Numbered from the stretch's first letter, positions 1 to 7,935 are shown. The stretch: 49,027 bases of DNA from JAAYRQ01 sp035647235 (GCA_964514235.1 CAZEPV010000015.1:1-49027); one strand, 5' to 3'. Notes: generated from the letters alone by a model not told the origin. Program-made: numbers and translations.

Positions 1-40
1 GAATTAAAAATTAAGTATTCAAAATTAAAAGTTCTTCTTA

Positions 41-49
41 TGGTATAAT
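41..49 (+). promoter_or_regulatory. Extended -10 promoter element
   Basis: The sequence TGGTATAAT is a perfect extended -10 hexamer (TGn plus TATAAT). It lies about 30 bases before the first gene's start codon. No good -35 is visible at the expected distance, which is tolerated in extended -10 promoters. It would drive the flippase and mazG genes. Confidence 0.5.
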
Positions 50-77
50 ATACCTTTAGTAAATGGGGAGGAAGATA

Positions 78-1631
78 ATGAGTGGCACGCAGAACTTTCT
101 AAAAGGAGCTTTAATTCTTAGTATAGCTGGGGCCATAAGCAAAATATTAGGTGCACTATATCGCATACCACTTGCTAGATTAATAGGTGATGAAGGTATT
201 GGGCTATATCAAATGGCCTACCCAATTTATACTACCATTTTGGCTATGGCAACTGCTGGGGTGCCAGTAGCTATTTCTATTTTAATTGCTCGTAAGGAAA
301 CCCAGGGATATACTGGTGATAGTAAAAAAATATTTAAGGTATCACTATTAATACTATTCTTAGCTGGCTTAGTACTATCGTTCCTAGTCATGCAAATGGG
401 TCATATATTGGCGACCAATGTCTTAAAAAATGAACAAGCCTATTATCCAATATTAGCAGTAGCACCTGCCATATTTTTTGCGGGATTAATGTCGGTTTTT
501 AGGGGCTATTTCCAAGGCTATCAAACTATGGTCCCTACGGCAGTTTCCCAAGTGATAGAACAATTATTTAGGGTCACTGCAGTTATAATATTAGCTTATT
601 TACTTTTCCCTTTTGGCTTGGAGTATGCGGCAGCAGGGGCCACTTTCGGGGCAGTAATAGGTGGTGCGGCTGGCTTAATAGTCTTGACTATTTATTATTT
701 CAAGTCTAGGAAAAATGAGGGCATCCAGGGTAAAAAATTAATATATTCGGGCACGACCTCTTTAACACTCGCCCAAGACATGATAAGGCTAGCTATTCCT
801 GTTTCATTTGGTGCGGTAGTATTACCTTTAGTACAGTTGTTAGATGCAGTTATAGTCCCTAGCCGCTTAATATTTATCGGCTATTCAATTAAAAATGCCA
901 CAGCCTTATATGGACAATTATCAGGCATGGCAGCCGTTTTAATAAGTTTACCGACTATATTTACCATATCTATTGCCACCAGTTTAGTTCCAGCTATTTC
1001 TGAGGCTCTAGCCCAGAAAAAATCCAAATTGTTAAATGAACGCCTAAACTATGGTTTCAGGGCTGGGATGATAGTCTCCCTACCTAGTGCGGCTGGACTT
1101 TATGTACTTGCTTATCCTATATGTGATTTATTATATGGGACTCCCGAAGCAGGGAACCCTTTAGAAGTCTTAGCCTTTTCCTGTATCGCCCTAGCAGCTT
1201 TCCAATTGTCTAGTGCAGGCTTACAAGGAATAGGTAGACCAGAGATTGCCATGCGCCATCTTGTTATAACAGGTATCTTAAAAGTATTTTTCAATTATAC
1301 CTTAACCGCTATCCCGATGTTAAATATAAAAGGTGCTGCTATCGGAACCGTAGTCGCATTTGCCATAGGTTCACTTCTAAATCTGATTTCACTGAAGAAA
1401 TTGACCAAGGTAGAATACGAATATAGCCGTTTAATTAAAATAGTCATAATTACTATTCTTATGGGTATTGCTACTAAGTTGGGCTATAACTTCTTGGTAG
1501 CTGCCGACATAAAGTCGCATTTGGCTACCCTACTATCTATAACTGTAGGAGTAGGTATATACGGGTTCTTGTTGGTAGTAATTAGGGAGTTTGATGTCAA
1601 TATGATTAAAAGGATGTTTAGAGGGGTTTAA
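78..1631 (+). CDS. SpoVB/YabM-family polysaccharide flippase
   Basis: A multi-pass membrane protein of about 517 residues from the MOP exporter superfamily, the group that holds SpoVB, YabM and MurJ. Members flip lipid-linked sugars across the cytoplasmic membrane for peptidoglycan, cortex or other envelope polymers. Visible support is the N-terminal segment with GALYRIPLARLIGDEGIGLYQMAYP, split here as GALYRIPLARLIG and DEGIGLYQMAYP, which is typical of SpoVB-type proteins, followed by about 14 hydrophobic segments. An upstream in-frame ATG at 63 overlaps the ribosome binding site GGGGAGG at 65-71, so the ATG at 78 is the better start. Position just before mazG matches Bacillus yabM, upstream of yabN. 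The substrate cannot be read from sequence. Confidence 0.88.
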   Translation: MSGTQNFLKGALILSIAGAISKILGALYRIPLARLIGDEGIGLYQMAYPIYTTILAMATAGVPVAISILIARKETQGYTGDSKKIFKVSLLILFLAGLVLSFLVMQMGHILATNVLKNEQAYYPILAVAPAIFFAGLMSVFRGYFQGYQTMVPTAVSQVIEQLFRVTAVIILAYLLFPFGLEYAAAGATFGAVIGGAAGLIVLTIYYFKSRKNEGIQGKKLIYSGTTSLTLAQDMIRLAIPVSFGAVVLPLVQLLDAVIVPSRLIFIGYSIKNATALYGQLSGMAAVLISLPTIFTISIATSLVPAISEALAQKKSKLLNERLNYGFRAGMIVSLPSAAGLYVLAYPICDLLYGTPEAGNPLEVLAFSCIALAAFQLSSAGLQGIGRPEIAMRHLVITGILKVFFNYTLTAIPMLNIKGAAIGTVVAFAIGSLLNLISLKKLTKVEYEYSRLIKIVIITILMGIATKLGYNFLVAADIKSHLATLLSITVGVGIYGFLLVVIREFDVNMIKRMFRGV

Positions 1632-1694
1632 AAATAGTATCGATTACCGACGCACTAGCAATGAACTAGCGGAAGAAAGATGGAGGTGTGTCTT

Positions 1695-2441
1695 GTGCAG
1701 GAATTAGTTGATGTAATGGACAGGCTTTTGGGTGAAAACGGTTGTCCGTGGGACAGGGAACAGACCCACGAGTCCTTAATTCGTTACTTGTTAGAGGAAA
1801 CTTACGAGGTAATAGAAGCTATCGAAGAAGCTGATATGAATAAACTGCAAGAAGAACTGGGAGACTTACTATTACAAGTAGTTTTCCACGCAGCCTTAGC
1901 CCAGAGGGCAGGACATTTTACTTTAAAAGATGTGATACATACCATTAGTCAAAAAATGATTAATCGGCATCCCCACGTATTTGGACAAATGCACCTGGAG
2001 ACTGGGGAGGATGTCATGGAACATTGGGAAGGATTTAAAAAGCAGGAAGGCAAAAAACTTCTTTTAGATAATATTCCTAAATTTATGCCAGCATTGCTTA
2101 GATCCTTAAAATTACAAGAAAAAGCAGCTAGGGTAGGCTTTGATTGGCCCGAAGTAGAAGGCGCTATCAACAAGTTTAGGGAAGAAACTGAAGAATTCAA
2201 GAAAGCCCAAAACAAATCGCAAATGCAGGAAGAAATGGGAGATATGTTTTTCGCCCTGGCTAATATTGCCCGACTAGAAAATATCGAACCCGAAACCGCT
2301 CTACAACATAGCAACGACAAATTTATCCGCCGTTTCAATTATATAGAAAAAAAGATATTGGCTAGAGGTGCAGATTTCAAGGACTACAATTTAGCCCAGT
2401 TAGATGAATTATGGGACGAAGCTAAGTCTAAAGGTCTATAA
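1695..2441 (+). CDS. mazG: Nucleoside triphosphate pyrophosphohydrolase MazG
   Basis: MazG hydrolyses NTPs and dNTPs to monophosphates plus pyrophosphate in the cytoplasm (house-cleaning). There are two tandem MazG domains. The first carries GCPWDREQTH near residue 16 and the metal-binding pair EETYE (about 34) and EELGD (about 53). The second carries EETEEF (about 167) and EEMGD. The length of about 248 residues matches stand-alone MazG of E. coli. Bacillus YabN at this locus has an extra N-terminal tetrapyrrole-methylase domain that is absent here. A longer reading from the ATG at 1680 would put the ribosome binding site GGAGGTG (1682-1688) inside the gene, so GTG 1695 is preferred. Confidence 0.93.
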   Translation: MQELVDVMDRLLGENGCPWDREQTHESLIRYLLEETYEVIEAIEEADMNKLQEELGDLLLQVVFHAALAQRAGHFTLKDVIHTISQKMINRHPHVFGQMHLETGEDVMEHWEGFKKQEGKKLLLDNIPKFMPALLRSLKLQEKAARVGFDWPEVEGAINKFREETEEFKKAQNKSQMQEEMGDMFFALANIARLENIEPETALQHSNDKFIRRFNYIEKKILARGADFKDYNLAQLDELWDEAKSKGL

Positions 2442-2558
2442 GCAGCTAGTGTTTTTGCCTAATTTTAAGAATTTTTAAAAAAAGCAGACGAAAAAGCAGG
2501 AGAATTAATAAAGAGCGCGAATAGCCATTATATACCAACGCATAAAGGAGTGGATATT

Positions 2559-2831
2559 GTGAACAAAACAGATTTGGTTAATGAGGTAGCCGCCAAGACA
2601 GGCATGACAAAAAAAGATGTAGACAAAATCGTTAACGCCTTCTTTTCCTCGGTAGAAGATGCTTTAAAGTCAGGTGATAAGGTACAACTCATCGGCTTTG
2701 GAACTTTTGAAGTTAGGGATAGGCAAGAACGTAAAGGCAGAAACCCACAAACTGGAGAGGAAATAACTATAGCTGCCACTAAAGTTCCAGCCTTTAAAGC
2801 GGGGAAAGCTTTAAAGGAAGCAGTTGTTTAG
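2559..2831 (+). CDS. hup: HU-family DNA-binding protein
   Basis: A 90-residue nucleoid protein that bends DNA as a dimer. The start MNKTDLVNEVAAKTGMTKK, the core GFGTFEVRDRQERKGRNPQTG split as GFGTFEVRDRQ and ERKGRNPQTGEEI, and the C-terminal PAFKAGKALKEAV are diagnostic of HU. The GTG at 2559 lies 8 bases after AAAGGAG (2544-2550) and gives the exact family length; the in-frame GTG at 2550 overlaps that ribosome binding site. It sits between mazG and rqcP as in Bacillus and many Clostridia, where hup neighbours the yab genes. Confidence 0.96.
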   Translation: MNKTDLVNEVAAKTGMTKKDVDKIVNAFFSSVEDALKSGDKVQLIGFGTFEVRDRQERKGRNPQTGEEITIAATKVPAFKAGKALKEAVV

Positions 2832-2837
2832 GATAAT

Positions 2838-3080
2838 ATGCGCTTAGATAAATTCCTAAAGGTATCAAGAATTATAAAGAGACGGACTTTAGCTAGGGAG
2901 TTTGCGGAGAACGGGCGGGTTCTAGTAAATGATAAAATCGCTAAACCAGCTACAATAGTTAAACTTGGTGATATTATAACTATCCAAGTAGGGGAAAGAA
3001 AAACTATCTACGAGATTTTAGACATTAAGGAAAACATTAGGGCAGCCGAGGCTAAAAATCTATATCGACAAATAGAGTGA
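2838..3080 (+). CDS. rqcP: S4-domain ribosome quality control protein RqcP (YabO)
   Basis: An 80-residue protein that is essentially one S4 RNA-binding domain, beginning MRLDKFLKVSRIIKRRTLAR and containing NGRVLVNDKIAKPA. The Bacillus homologue YabO/RqcP binds stalled 50S subunits and works with RqcH to add C-terminal alanine tails. The gene starts only 6 bases after the hup stop, so the two are probably cotranscribed, and it ends at a strong terminator at 3081. Length and synteny both match yabO. An Hsp15-like heat-shock role is the alternative family name for the same fold. Confidence 0.92.
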   Translation: MRLDKFLKVSRIIKRRTLAREFAENGRVLVNDKIAKPATIVKLGDIITIQVGERKTIYEILDIKENIRAAEAKNLYRQIE

Positions 3081-3113
3081 AAAAAACCGCTTCCAAAAGG
3101 AGGCGGTTTTTTA
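3081..3113 (+). terminator. Rho-independent terminator after rqcP
   Basis: Stem ACCGCTTCC pairs with GGAGGCGGT (one G-U pair) around an AAAA loop and is followed by TTTTTT. It begins directly after the rqcP stop codon. A-run on the left side makes it partly bidirectional. Confidence 0.9.
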
Positions 3114-3189
3114 TTCTGGCATAAACTTACTGCTATCTAGCATATTCTTATATAAGGCTAGGTTTATTTTTAAAAAGGAGGGTCAGTTG

Positions 3190-3459
3190 ATGGCAGAACA
3201 CTCAATTAAGTTAATTAATAGAAGTAATATGGAGCTTACTGGGGTTAGCAGTGTCAATACATTTGATGAAGAGGAGATTATTTTAGAAACATCCTTGGGT
3301 TATCTATATATTGTAGGGGAAAACCTGCATATAACTATGCTGAGTCTGGAGGAAGGCAAGGTATCATTAGAAGGGGAAGTTAATTCAGTAGAATATAAGG
3401 CTCTAGGTATCGATTTAAGGACAAAAAGTAAAAATGTCTTAAGTCGCCTCCTAAAATAA
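3190..3459 (+). CDS. yabP: Sporulation protein YabP
   Basis: An 89-residue YabP-family protein, known in Bacillus as a mother-cell sporulation gene product required with YabQ for spore formation. The chain MAEHSIKLINRSNMELTGV and the later VEYKALGIDLRTKSKN are typical. The ATG at 3190 lies 8 bases from GGAGG (3177-3181); a TTG at 3187 is also in frame but closer. It follows a terminator, so it has its own promoter. I looked for a sigma-E promoter upstream and found no convincing match. yabQ follows after a 48-base gap. Confidence 0.9.
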   Translation: MAEHSIKLINRSNMELTGVSSVNTFDEEEIILETSLGYLYIVGENLHITMLSLEEGKVSLEGEVNSVEYKALGIDLRTKSKNVLSRLLK

Positions 3460-3507
3460 ATCTTTTTCTAGTCAATTTATAAAAGGAGTAATTGGGGGGG
3501 ACGGTTA

Positions 3508-3945
3508 TTGTCTGATTTGTTTATGCAAATTCAAGACTTTTTCCTAACTTTAGCCTTAGGTATATGTGCTGGCTTTATATTTCATTTCTATCAATCGACT
3601 ATTGCCCAAGCTAAAGTAGGTAAATACCCTTTGTACATTTTGGATTTTTTCTTGTGGATTCTTATGATTTGTATAGTGTTTTTTGCTATGTTGTGGATAA
3701 ATCATGGGGAAATGCGACTATACGTACTGATTGCTTTGGTCATGGGTATACTGATTTATTACTATTCTTTCCGCAACTTTCTACAAAAGCTAGTCGAATC
3801 AAGTGCGAATTTTACTATAAAAGTAGCTAGGTTAATTAAGGAAGGCCTGAATAAAATGTGGGTGTGCCTTAATTCCTTGAAAAAACTTTTAATAATTAAA
3901 AGGAAAAAGCCACCCCCCAATGATAATAATGCTCAAAACAAGTAA
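3508..3945 (+). CDS. yabQ: Spore cortex biosynthesis protein YabQ
   Basis: A 145-residue integral membrane protein with about four hydrophobic segments in the first 100 residues (LALGICAGFIFHFYQ near residue 15 is the family hallmark) and a lysine-rich cytoplasmic tail. The Bacillus homologue sits in the outer forespore membrane and is needed for cortex formation. The TTG at 3508 follows a G-run (3494-3500). The next in-frame ATG (3523) has no ribosome binding site. The last 25 residues are basic and low in complexity. Confidence 0.87.
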   Translation: MSDLFMQIQDFFLTLALGICAGFIFHFYQSTIAQAKVGKYPLYILDFFLWILMICIVFFAMLWINHGEMRLYVLIALVMGILIYYYSFRNFLQKLVESSANFTIKVARLIKEGLNKMWVCLNSLKKLLIIKRKKPPPNDNNAQNK

Positions 3946-3996
3946 TTAAAAAAAGGGTTTTCTAAGAAGTCAGCGAATAAGTAATATGTACTTAAT

Positions 3997-4028
3997 ATGT
4001 CCACAGCTTGTGGAAAATATGTGGATAA
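3997..4028. promoter_or_regulatory. Cluster of DnaA-box-like 9-mers
   Basis: Within 32 bases lie a perfect DnaA box on the minus strand (TTATCCACA, 4020-4028), a one-mismatch box on the minus strand (TTTTCCACA, 4009-4017) and a two-mismatch box on the plus strand (3997-4005). The core TCCACA-GCT-TGTGGA (4000-4014) is a perfect inverted repeat. The cluster sits just upstream of a small HTH gene. It may bind DnaA, or be an operator for that HTH protein. Confidence 0.5.
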
Positions 4029-4043
4029 GAGTGTTGGCTAATT

Positions 4044-4274
4044 ATGAAGATTGAAATTCGGGGAGTAGAAAAACTAAGTTTTCGGGAAAGACAAGTAGTA
4101 GCACTTAAGGAAATGGGTAAATCTTCGGCTCACATAGCCAAAACCCTGGATATAAGTGCTAGTACCGTGGCTACCTTGTATAATCGTGCTCGTACTAAGG
4201 GTTATGAGGTGGTTATAATACTTCCTGGGGATACTTTAGGTATTCTAGGTGGGGAGGAAGAAGATGATCCATAA
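4044..4274 (+). CDS. Small helix-turn-helix protein, sigma-70 region 4 / LuxR-like
   Basis: A 76-residue protein whose centre, LSFRERQVVALKEMGKSSAH then IAKTLDISASTVATLYNRAR, is a clear sigma region 4/LuxR-type helix-turn-helix (residues about 10-52). The C-terminus ends in acidic residues. It has no sensor domain and is too short to be a sigma factor. The last 11 bases overlap divIC, and the divIC ribosome binding site lies inside this gene, so the two are translationally linked. The DnaA-box-like palindrome just upstream could be its own operator. No function is known to me; the upstream Shine-Dalgarno is weak. Confidence 0.7.
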   Translation: MKIEIRGVEKLSFRERQVVALKEMGKSSAHIAKTLDISASTVATLYNRARTKGYEVVIILPGDTLGILGGEEEDDP

Positions 4275-4551
4275 AAAATCCTTTAGAATAATAATTACTT
4301 CAATAATATTTGTCTGCCTAATGATAACTATTATTCCCAGAGTTAAAACTATTATAGAATTATCTATCCAGAAGCATGAATTAGAAAAACAAAAAATAAA
4401 ACTAGTCGAGAAAAATGGACTACTAGTTGAACAACTTGATAAAAGCCAATCCCTAGAGAATATGGAGCGGATTGCTAGGGAGCAATTAGGCATGGTAAAA
4501 AAGGGTGAACAAAAAATTACGCCTATAATCCCAAATCATAATAGGGAGTAA
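4264..4551 (+). CDS. divIC: Septum formation initiator DivIC/FtsB
   Basis: A 95-residue bitopic protein: a short cytoplasmic N-terminus, one transmembrane helix (residues about 10-28), then a coiled coil with heptad leucines (about 35-70) and the C-terminal motif ENMERIAREQLGMVKKGEQ typical of FtsB/DivIC. It joins FtsL and DivIB/FtsQ in the divisome. The ATG at 4264 has GGGGAGG at 4251-4257; an in-frame GTG at 4249 overlaps that site and is unlikely. Position between yabQ and the S1 gene is exactly that of Bacillus divIC. Confidence 0.9.
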   Translation: MIHKKSFRIIITSIIFVCLMITIIPRVKTIIELSIQKHELEKQKIKLVEKNGLLVEQLDKSQSLENMERIAREQLGMVKKGEQKITPIIPNHNRE

Positions 4552-4630
4552 GAACTAATGTTTAGGTTGACTAGTCATAGTGCATCTAATACAATTAAAA
4601 TAGTATGATTTGAGGGGGATCTTAGTTTTT

Positions 4631-5080
4631 ATGCCTACTGAACAAAAAAATATTGTTCCTGGAGAAATTGTGGAAGGTAAAGTCCAAGGGATTACTAAAT
4701 TCGGAGCTTTTGTGGAATTGGGAGGCGGCGCGGTCGGACTGGTGCATATTTCAGAAATAGCGGATACCTATGTTAAGGATGTGAAAGACTTTATCCAAGA
4801 GGGTGATACAGTCAAAGTTAAAGTATTAAATGTTGCTGGTAAGAAAATTGGCTTATCCATGAAACAAGCTTTAGCTCCTGTAGCATCTCCATCAAAACCG
4901 AGAGCTAATAGGCCCATTAATCGGGGTTCTAGTACGGCTGATTTTAGTCGTGGTTCAAATAGGAATCCTACACCTACTAGCTTAGACGATAAAATTGCTA
5001 AGTTTCTTAAGGAAAGCGATGAAAGGATGCAACCTTTGAAAAATCGCCAAGAACCGAGGAAACGCAATAGATATAATTAA
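4631..5080 (+). CDS. yabR: S1-domain RNA-binding protein, YabR-like
   Basis: About 149 residues with one N-terminal S1/OB domain (residues about 10-80: PGEIVEGKVQGITKFGAFVE, then GLVHISEI and KVKVLNVAGKKIGLSMKQ). A low-complexity tail rich in Ser, Pro, Asn and Arg follows and probably contacts RNA. Position after divIC matches Bacillus yabR. The ATG at 4631 follows GAGGGGG (4612-4618) at a slightly long spacing of 12; an in-frame TTG at 4610 overlaps that site. It ends at a terminator. Confidence 0.87.
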   Translation: MPTEQKNIVPGEIVEGKVQGITKFGAFVELGGGAVGLVHISEIADTYVKDVKDFIQEGDTVKVKVLNVAGKKIGLSMKQALAPVASPSKPRANRPINRGSSTADFSRGSNRNPTPTSLDDKIAKFLKESDERMQPLKNRQEPRKRNRYN

Positions 5081-5092
5081 TATTACTAAAAC

Positions 5093-5121
5093 AGCACTTC
5101 TTTGTAGAGGGGTGCTTTTTT
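5093..5121 (+). terminator. Rho-independent terminator after yabR
   Basis: AGCACTTCT (5093-5101) pairs with AGGGGTGCT (5108-5116), nine pairs including two G-U, followed by six T. It closes the yab/divIC operon before the ppx gene. Confidence 0.88.
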
Positions 5122-5146
5122 GTATTTATTAATAAGGTAGGTAATT

Positions 5147-6016
5147 ATGAGATATGCGGTTATAGACATAGGCACAAATTCCTGTCGCCTACTTATAGCT
5201 GAAATGGAGGCGGGCGAGCTAAATCCAGTTTATCGCAGCTTAATAACCACCCGTTTAGGGCAAGGATTTAAAGAGAATCCTATTATTTCTGGGGCGGCGA
5301 TTAATCGTACTTGTCAGGCTTTAAATAGTTTTATGCGAAAAATGCAGGAATATAATGTGCTTAAATATCGGGTGATTGCCACGAGTGCTGTTAGAGAAGC
5401 AACTAACAAGGAAGAGTTTTTAGCAATAGTGCGAGATGAATGCCTGCTTAATGTTCATGTTATAGATGGGGAGACCGAAGCTAAACTAAATTATATGGGG
5501 CTAATCAATAGTTTATCCATTGATAAAGCTCCCCTGCTAGTAGATCTGGGTGGGGGTAGTACAGAGTTTATCTATTCAGATAAACTTTCTTTATCCATAC
5601 CTTTGGGGGCAGTAAAGGTCCTAGAGTTTAATATGTCGGTTGATGAAATTAAAGAAGCATTCCGGATGCTAAACTCAATACAAGTCGAAATTAATGAGAT
5701 TCCTGTGGTCTTCGTTGGTGGTACAGCTACTTCATTAGTAGCCATAAAGTATGGCCTGGAGAATTACGATTCTAGCTTTATCCATGGTCAATTATTAAGC
5801 TACCAGGAAGTAAGTGATTTATATGGAGTCTTATCCCAGACGCCCCTACATTTAAGAAAAAAGATAGCAGGTTTACAAGCCGACCGTGCCGATATAATCG
5901 TGGGTGGGACCTTGACCCTCATGACTATTATGGAAATTCTAGCCATAAATGAGATAATTATAAGTACAAGCGATTTACTTGAAGGTGTAATATCAGCACT
6001 GGCAAGCCAAGGGTAA
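5147..6016 (+). CDS. Ppx/GppA-family phosphatase
   Basis: A 289-residue member of the ASKHA-fold Ppx/GppA family, which removes phosphate from polyphosphate or from pppGpp. The N-terminal phosphate loop VIDIGTNSCRLLI (residues 4-16), the second loop LVDLGGGSTEFI (about 130) and a VGGTATSLVA segment (about 190) are all present. Only the two-domain catalytic core is found; the C-terminal HD-like domain of E. coli Ppx/GppA is missing, as in many short Firmicute members. Polyphosphate versus pppGpp use cannot be decided. It converges on the carbonic anhydrase gene with a 6-base gap and no terminator between them. Confidence 0.87.
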   Translation: MRYAVIDIGTNSCRLLIAEMEAGELNPVYRSLITTRLGQGFKENPIISGAAINRTCQALNSFMRKMQEYNVLKYRVIATSAVREATNKEEFLAIVRDECLLNVHVIDGETEAKLNYMGLINSLSIDKAPLLVDLGGGSTEFIYSDKLSLSIPLGAVKVLEFNMSVDEIKEAFRMLNSIQVEINEIPVVFVGGTATSLVAIKYGLENYDSSFIHGQLLSYQEVSDLYGVLSQTPLHLRKKIAGLQADRADIIVGGTLTLMTIMEILAINEIIISTSDLLEGVISALASQG

Positions 6017-6022
6017 GTATAA

Positions 6023-6703
6023 CTACCTACCCAGACGTCTAACTCGAGATTTCAATTGCTCCATTGATATGTGTTGCCTAATCTTATCTGTCTCACTTTC
6101 TCCATTATAATTAGAAAGATAAACCCTACCATAACCATTTTCATATGTATTATGTAAATCCACCATAATCCCCATGATAGTAAGTTGGCCAGCTGCGATC
6201 AAGTTCCTCACTTCATCATTTTCCAAAACATATTTAATCTGCATATCTACATTAAATTCTGCTAGTTGAGTAATGGAAATATCATCTGGCTTATTTGAAT
6301 ATGATGCCATTAAATCGTGGGCTTTTTTTAGGGTAGAAAGAAGGGGATATAATTCCTTCCTTATAGCAAAGGGCTCTGTAGAAATATCACCCAAAGCAGC
6401 CTTAATAGCACCGCAATCAGTATGCCCAGCTACAAGGAAAATCGGAGTCCGTAGGTGTAGAAGTCCATATAAAACTGAGCCAGCATTATTTAAAAATTGA
6501 TTACCGATATTCTCCACAGAAAAAATGCGATTGAAAGTAGGTCCTAGCATATTAGGTGGCATTCGGGAGTCTGAGCAGGTAAGTAGGGTAATATCTGGGG
6601 CTTGCTTAAAAGCCGTCCTTTCCAATTCCTTCAAAGGAAACTGACTTTCAAACAATTCAACTTCCGAGAGCAGGTTTTCCCAAACATTATTATTTATTGA
6701 CAT
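6023..6703 (-). CDS. Beta-class carbonic anhydrase
   Basis: A 226-residue cytoplasmic enzyme interconverting CO2 and bicarbonate. The zinc ligands of the beta class are visible: Cys43 in CSDSR, His94 and Cys97 in GHTDCG, with the Asp45-Arg47 dyad. The ATG at 6703 is preceded by GGAGGTG (6711-6717) at ideal spacing. A plausible promoter lies at 6796-6824 on the same strand, giving a leader of about 85 bases that contains a small palindrome. It is divergent from a formate/nitrite transporter, suggesting linked CO2/bicarbonate/formate handling. Confidence 0.94.
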   Translation of the reverse strand: MSINNNVWENLLSEVELFESQFPLKELERTAFKQAPDITLLTCSDSRMPPNMLGPTFNRIFSVENIGNQFLNNAGSVLYGLLHLRTPIFLVAGHTDCGAIKAALGDISTEPFAIRKELYPLLSTLKKAHDLMASYSNKPDDISITQLAEFNVDMQIKYVLENDEVRNLIAAGQLTIMGIMVDLHNTYENGYGRVYLSNYNGESETDKIRQHISMEQLKSRVRRLGR

Positions 6704-6719
6704 TTAAAGCACCTCCGTG

Positions 6720-6734
6720 ATAACATTTTGTTAT
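6720..6734. promoter_or_regulatory. Small palindrome in the carbonic anhydrase leader
   Basis: ATAACA-TTT-TGTTAT is a perfect inverted repeat 4 bases upstream of the carbonic anhydrase ribosome binding site. It could be an operator or a leader hairpin. No known regulator is matched. Confidence 0.35.
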
Positions 6735-6795
6735 TACAACCATAAACAATATTCATATAGGGAGTTTATTCGCAGGTATTGATAGATTAATGTAG

Positions 6796-6824
6796 AATAT
6801 GCTCATAAGTAATAGTTATGTCAA
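6796..6824 (-). promoter_or_regulatory. Sigma-A-type promoter for carbonic anhydrase
   Basis: On the minus strand a perfect -35 TTGACA (6819-6824) is followed after 17 bases by CATATT (6796-6801). The rest of the 377-base gap between the divergent genes holds the palindrome at 6720 and the hairpin at 6954; I see no small gene in it. Confidence 0.5.
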
Positions 6825-6953
6825 TCACAAATATATTGTTTGCAGCAGCCACTATCCACCATATTTAACCATATTGTATCATCAAGGGATTTTAAAAACA
6901 ATGGGAAGGGCGAAGATGAGAAGGAACTAGAAAATTAAATTTTAATAGGATTG

Positions 6954-6985
6954 AACTCAAGCGATAAATAGGTAGCTTGAGTTTT
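6954..6985 (+). promoter_or_regulatory. Leader hairpin upstream of the formate/nitrite transporter
   Basis: AACTCAAGC (6954-6962) and GCTTGAGTT (6975-6983) form a perfect 9-base stem with a 12-base loop, then a short T-run. It lies about 95 bases upstream of the transporter start, so it could be an attenuator or an upstream terminator. No known riboswitch class is recognised. Confidence 0.4.
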
Positions 6986-7080
6986 ATATGTAATCTATCT
7001 TTAACGATTGGGGAGCCAGCCTTATGGGGAAGGGGGCAAGAAGGTACTTATTTTAGAAACATTAAAGGAGAGTGAATGGA

Positions 7081-7935
7081 ATGGGTTTTCTAACTCCAGC
7101 GGAAATTGCCGTTGCAGCGAGTAATGCTGGTAAGGCAAAAACGGAATTATCTATTTTTAAAATGCTAGTACTAGGAATCTTAGCAGGTGCCTATATCGGT
7201 TTTGGGGCTAACTTAGCTACAAAGGTTGGAGCAGCTCCAGATGCAAACACAGCTATGGGAATATTCCTATTCGGGGCAGTTTTCTCCGTTGGTTTGATGA
7301 TGGTTGTTATTGCTGGTGCTGAACTTTTCACTGGTAATAATATGGCCTGTATGCTAGCAGTTTTTAATGGACAAGCAACTTGGGGTGGCTTATTAAAGAA
7401 CTGGGTTGTTGTCTGGATTGCGAACTTTATTGGTTCGGTTTTATTAGTATTTATCATTTTTGGGGGAGCATATTGGTCTATGAAGGATCCAGCAACGGGA
7501 GCCATTGGACTAAGTGCAATGGGTGCCAAAGCTGTAGGCATCGCCCACGGTAAATTAAGTTTATCTTGGGGAGAAGCCTTTTTACGTGGTATTTGTTGTA
7601 ACTGGCTAGTATGTTTAGCTGTTTGGTTAGCATTTGCAGCTAAAGATGTAGTCGGTAAGATATTCGGTATCTTCTTCCCAATTATGGCTTTCGTATCTAG
7701 TGGATTTGAACATAGTGTTGCTAACATGTTCTTCATTCCTATGGGTGTTCAAGTTGCCAATGCTGTACCAGCTGCAGCTGCTGAAGCATTGACCGTGGCT
7801 CCAGAGACTATCAGTTCTATCTTCAATTATGGCAATGTTATGGTTGCCAACTTAATTCCTGTAACTATAGGAAATATTGTAGGTGGGGCTATATTTGTAG
7901 CTATGTTCTATTGGTTAGCTTATTTAAGAGATTAG
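7081..7935 (+). CDS. Formate/nitrite transporter (FNT family)
   Basis: A 284-residue pentameric-channel-family protein with six hydrophobic segments. FNT hallmarks are KAKTELSIFKMLVLGILAGA near the start and LRGICCNWLVCLAVWLAFA in the middle. Family members pass formate, nitrite or hydrosulfide; formate is the most likely cargo in an anaerobe but this is inference. The ATG at 7081 lies 10 bases from AAAGGAG (7064-7070); the GTG at 7072 is too close to it. Single-gene unit bounded by a strong terminator at 8013. Confidence 0.92.
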   Translation: MGFLTPAEIAVAASNAGKAKTELSIFKMLVLGILAGAYIGFGANLATKVGAAPDANTAMGIFLFGAVFSVGLMMVVIAGAELFTGNNMACMLAVFNGQATWGGLLKNWVVVWIANFIGSVLLVFIIFGGAYWSMKDPATGAIGLSAMGAKAVGIAHGKLSLSWGEAFLRGICCNWLVCLAVWLAFAAKDVVGKIFGIFFPIMAFVSSGFEHSVANMFFIPMGVQVANAVPAAAAEALTVAPETISSIFNYGNVMVANLIPVTIGNIVGGAIFVAMFYWLAYLRD

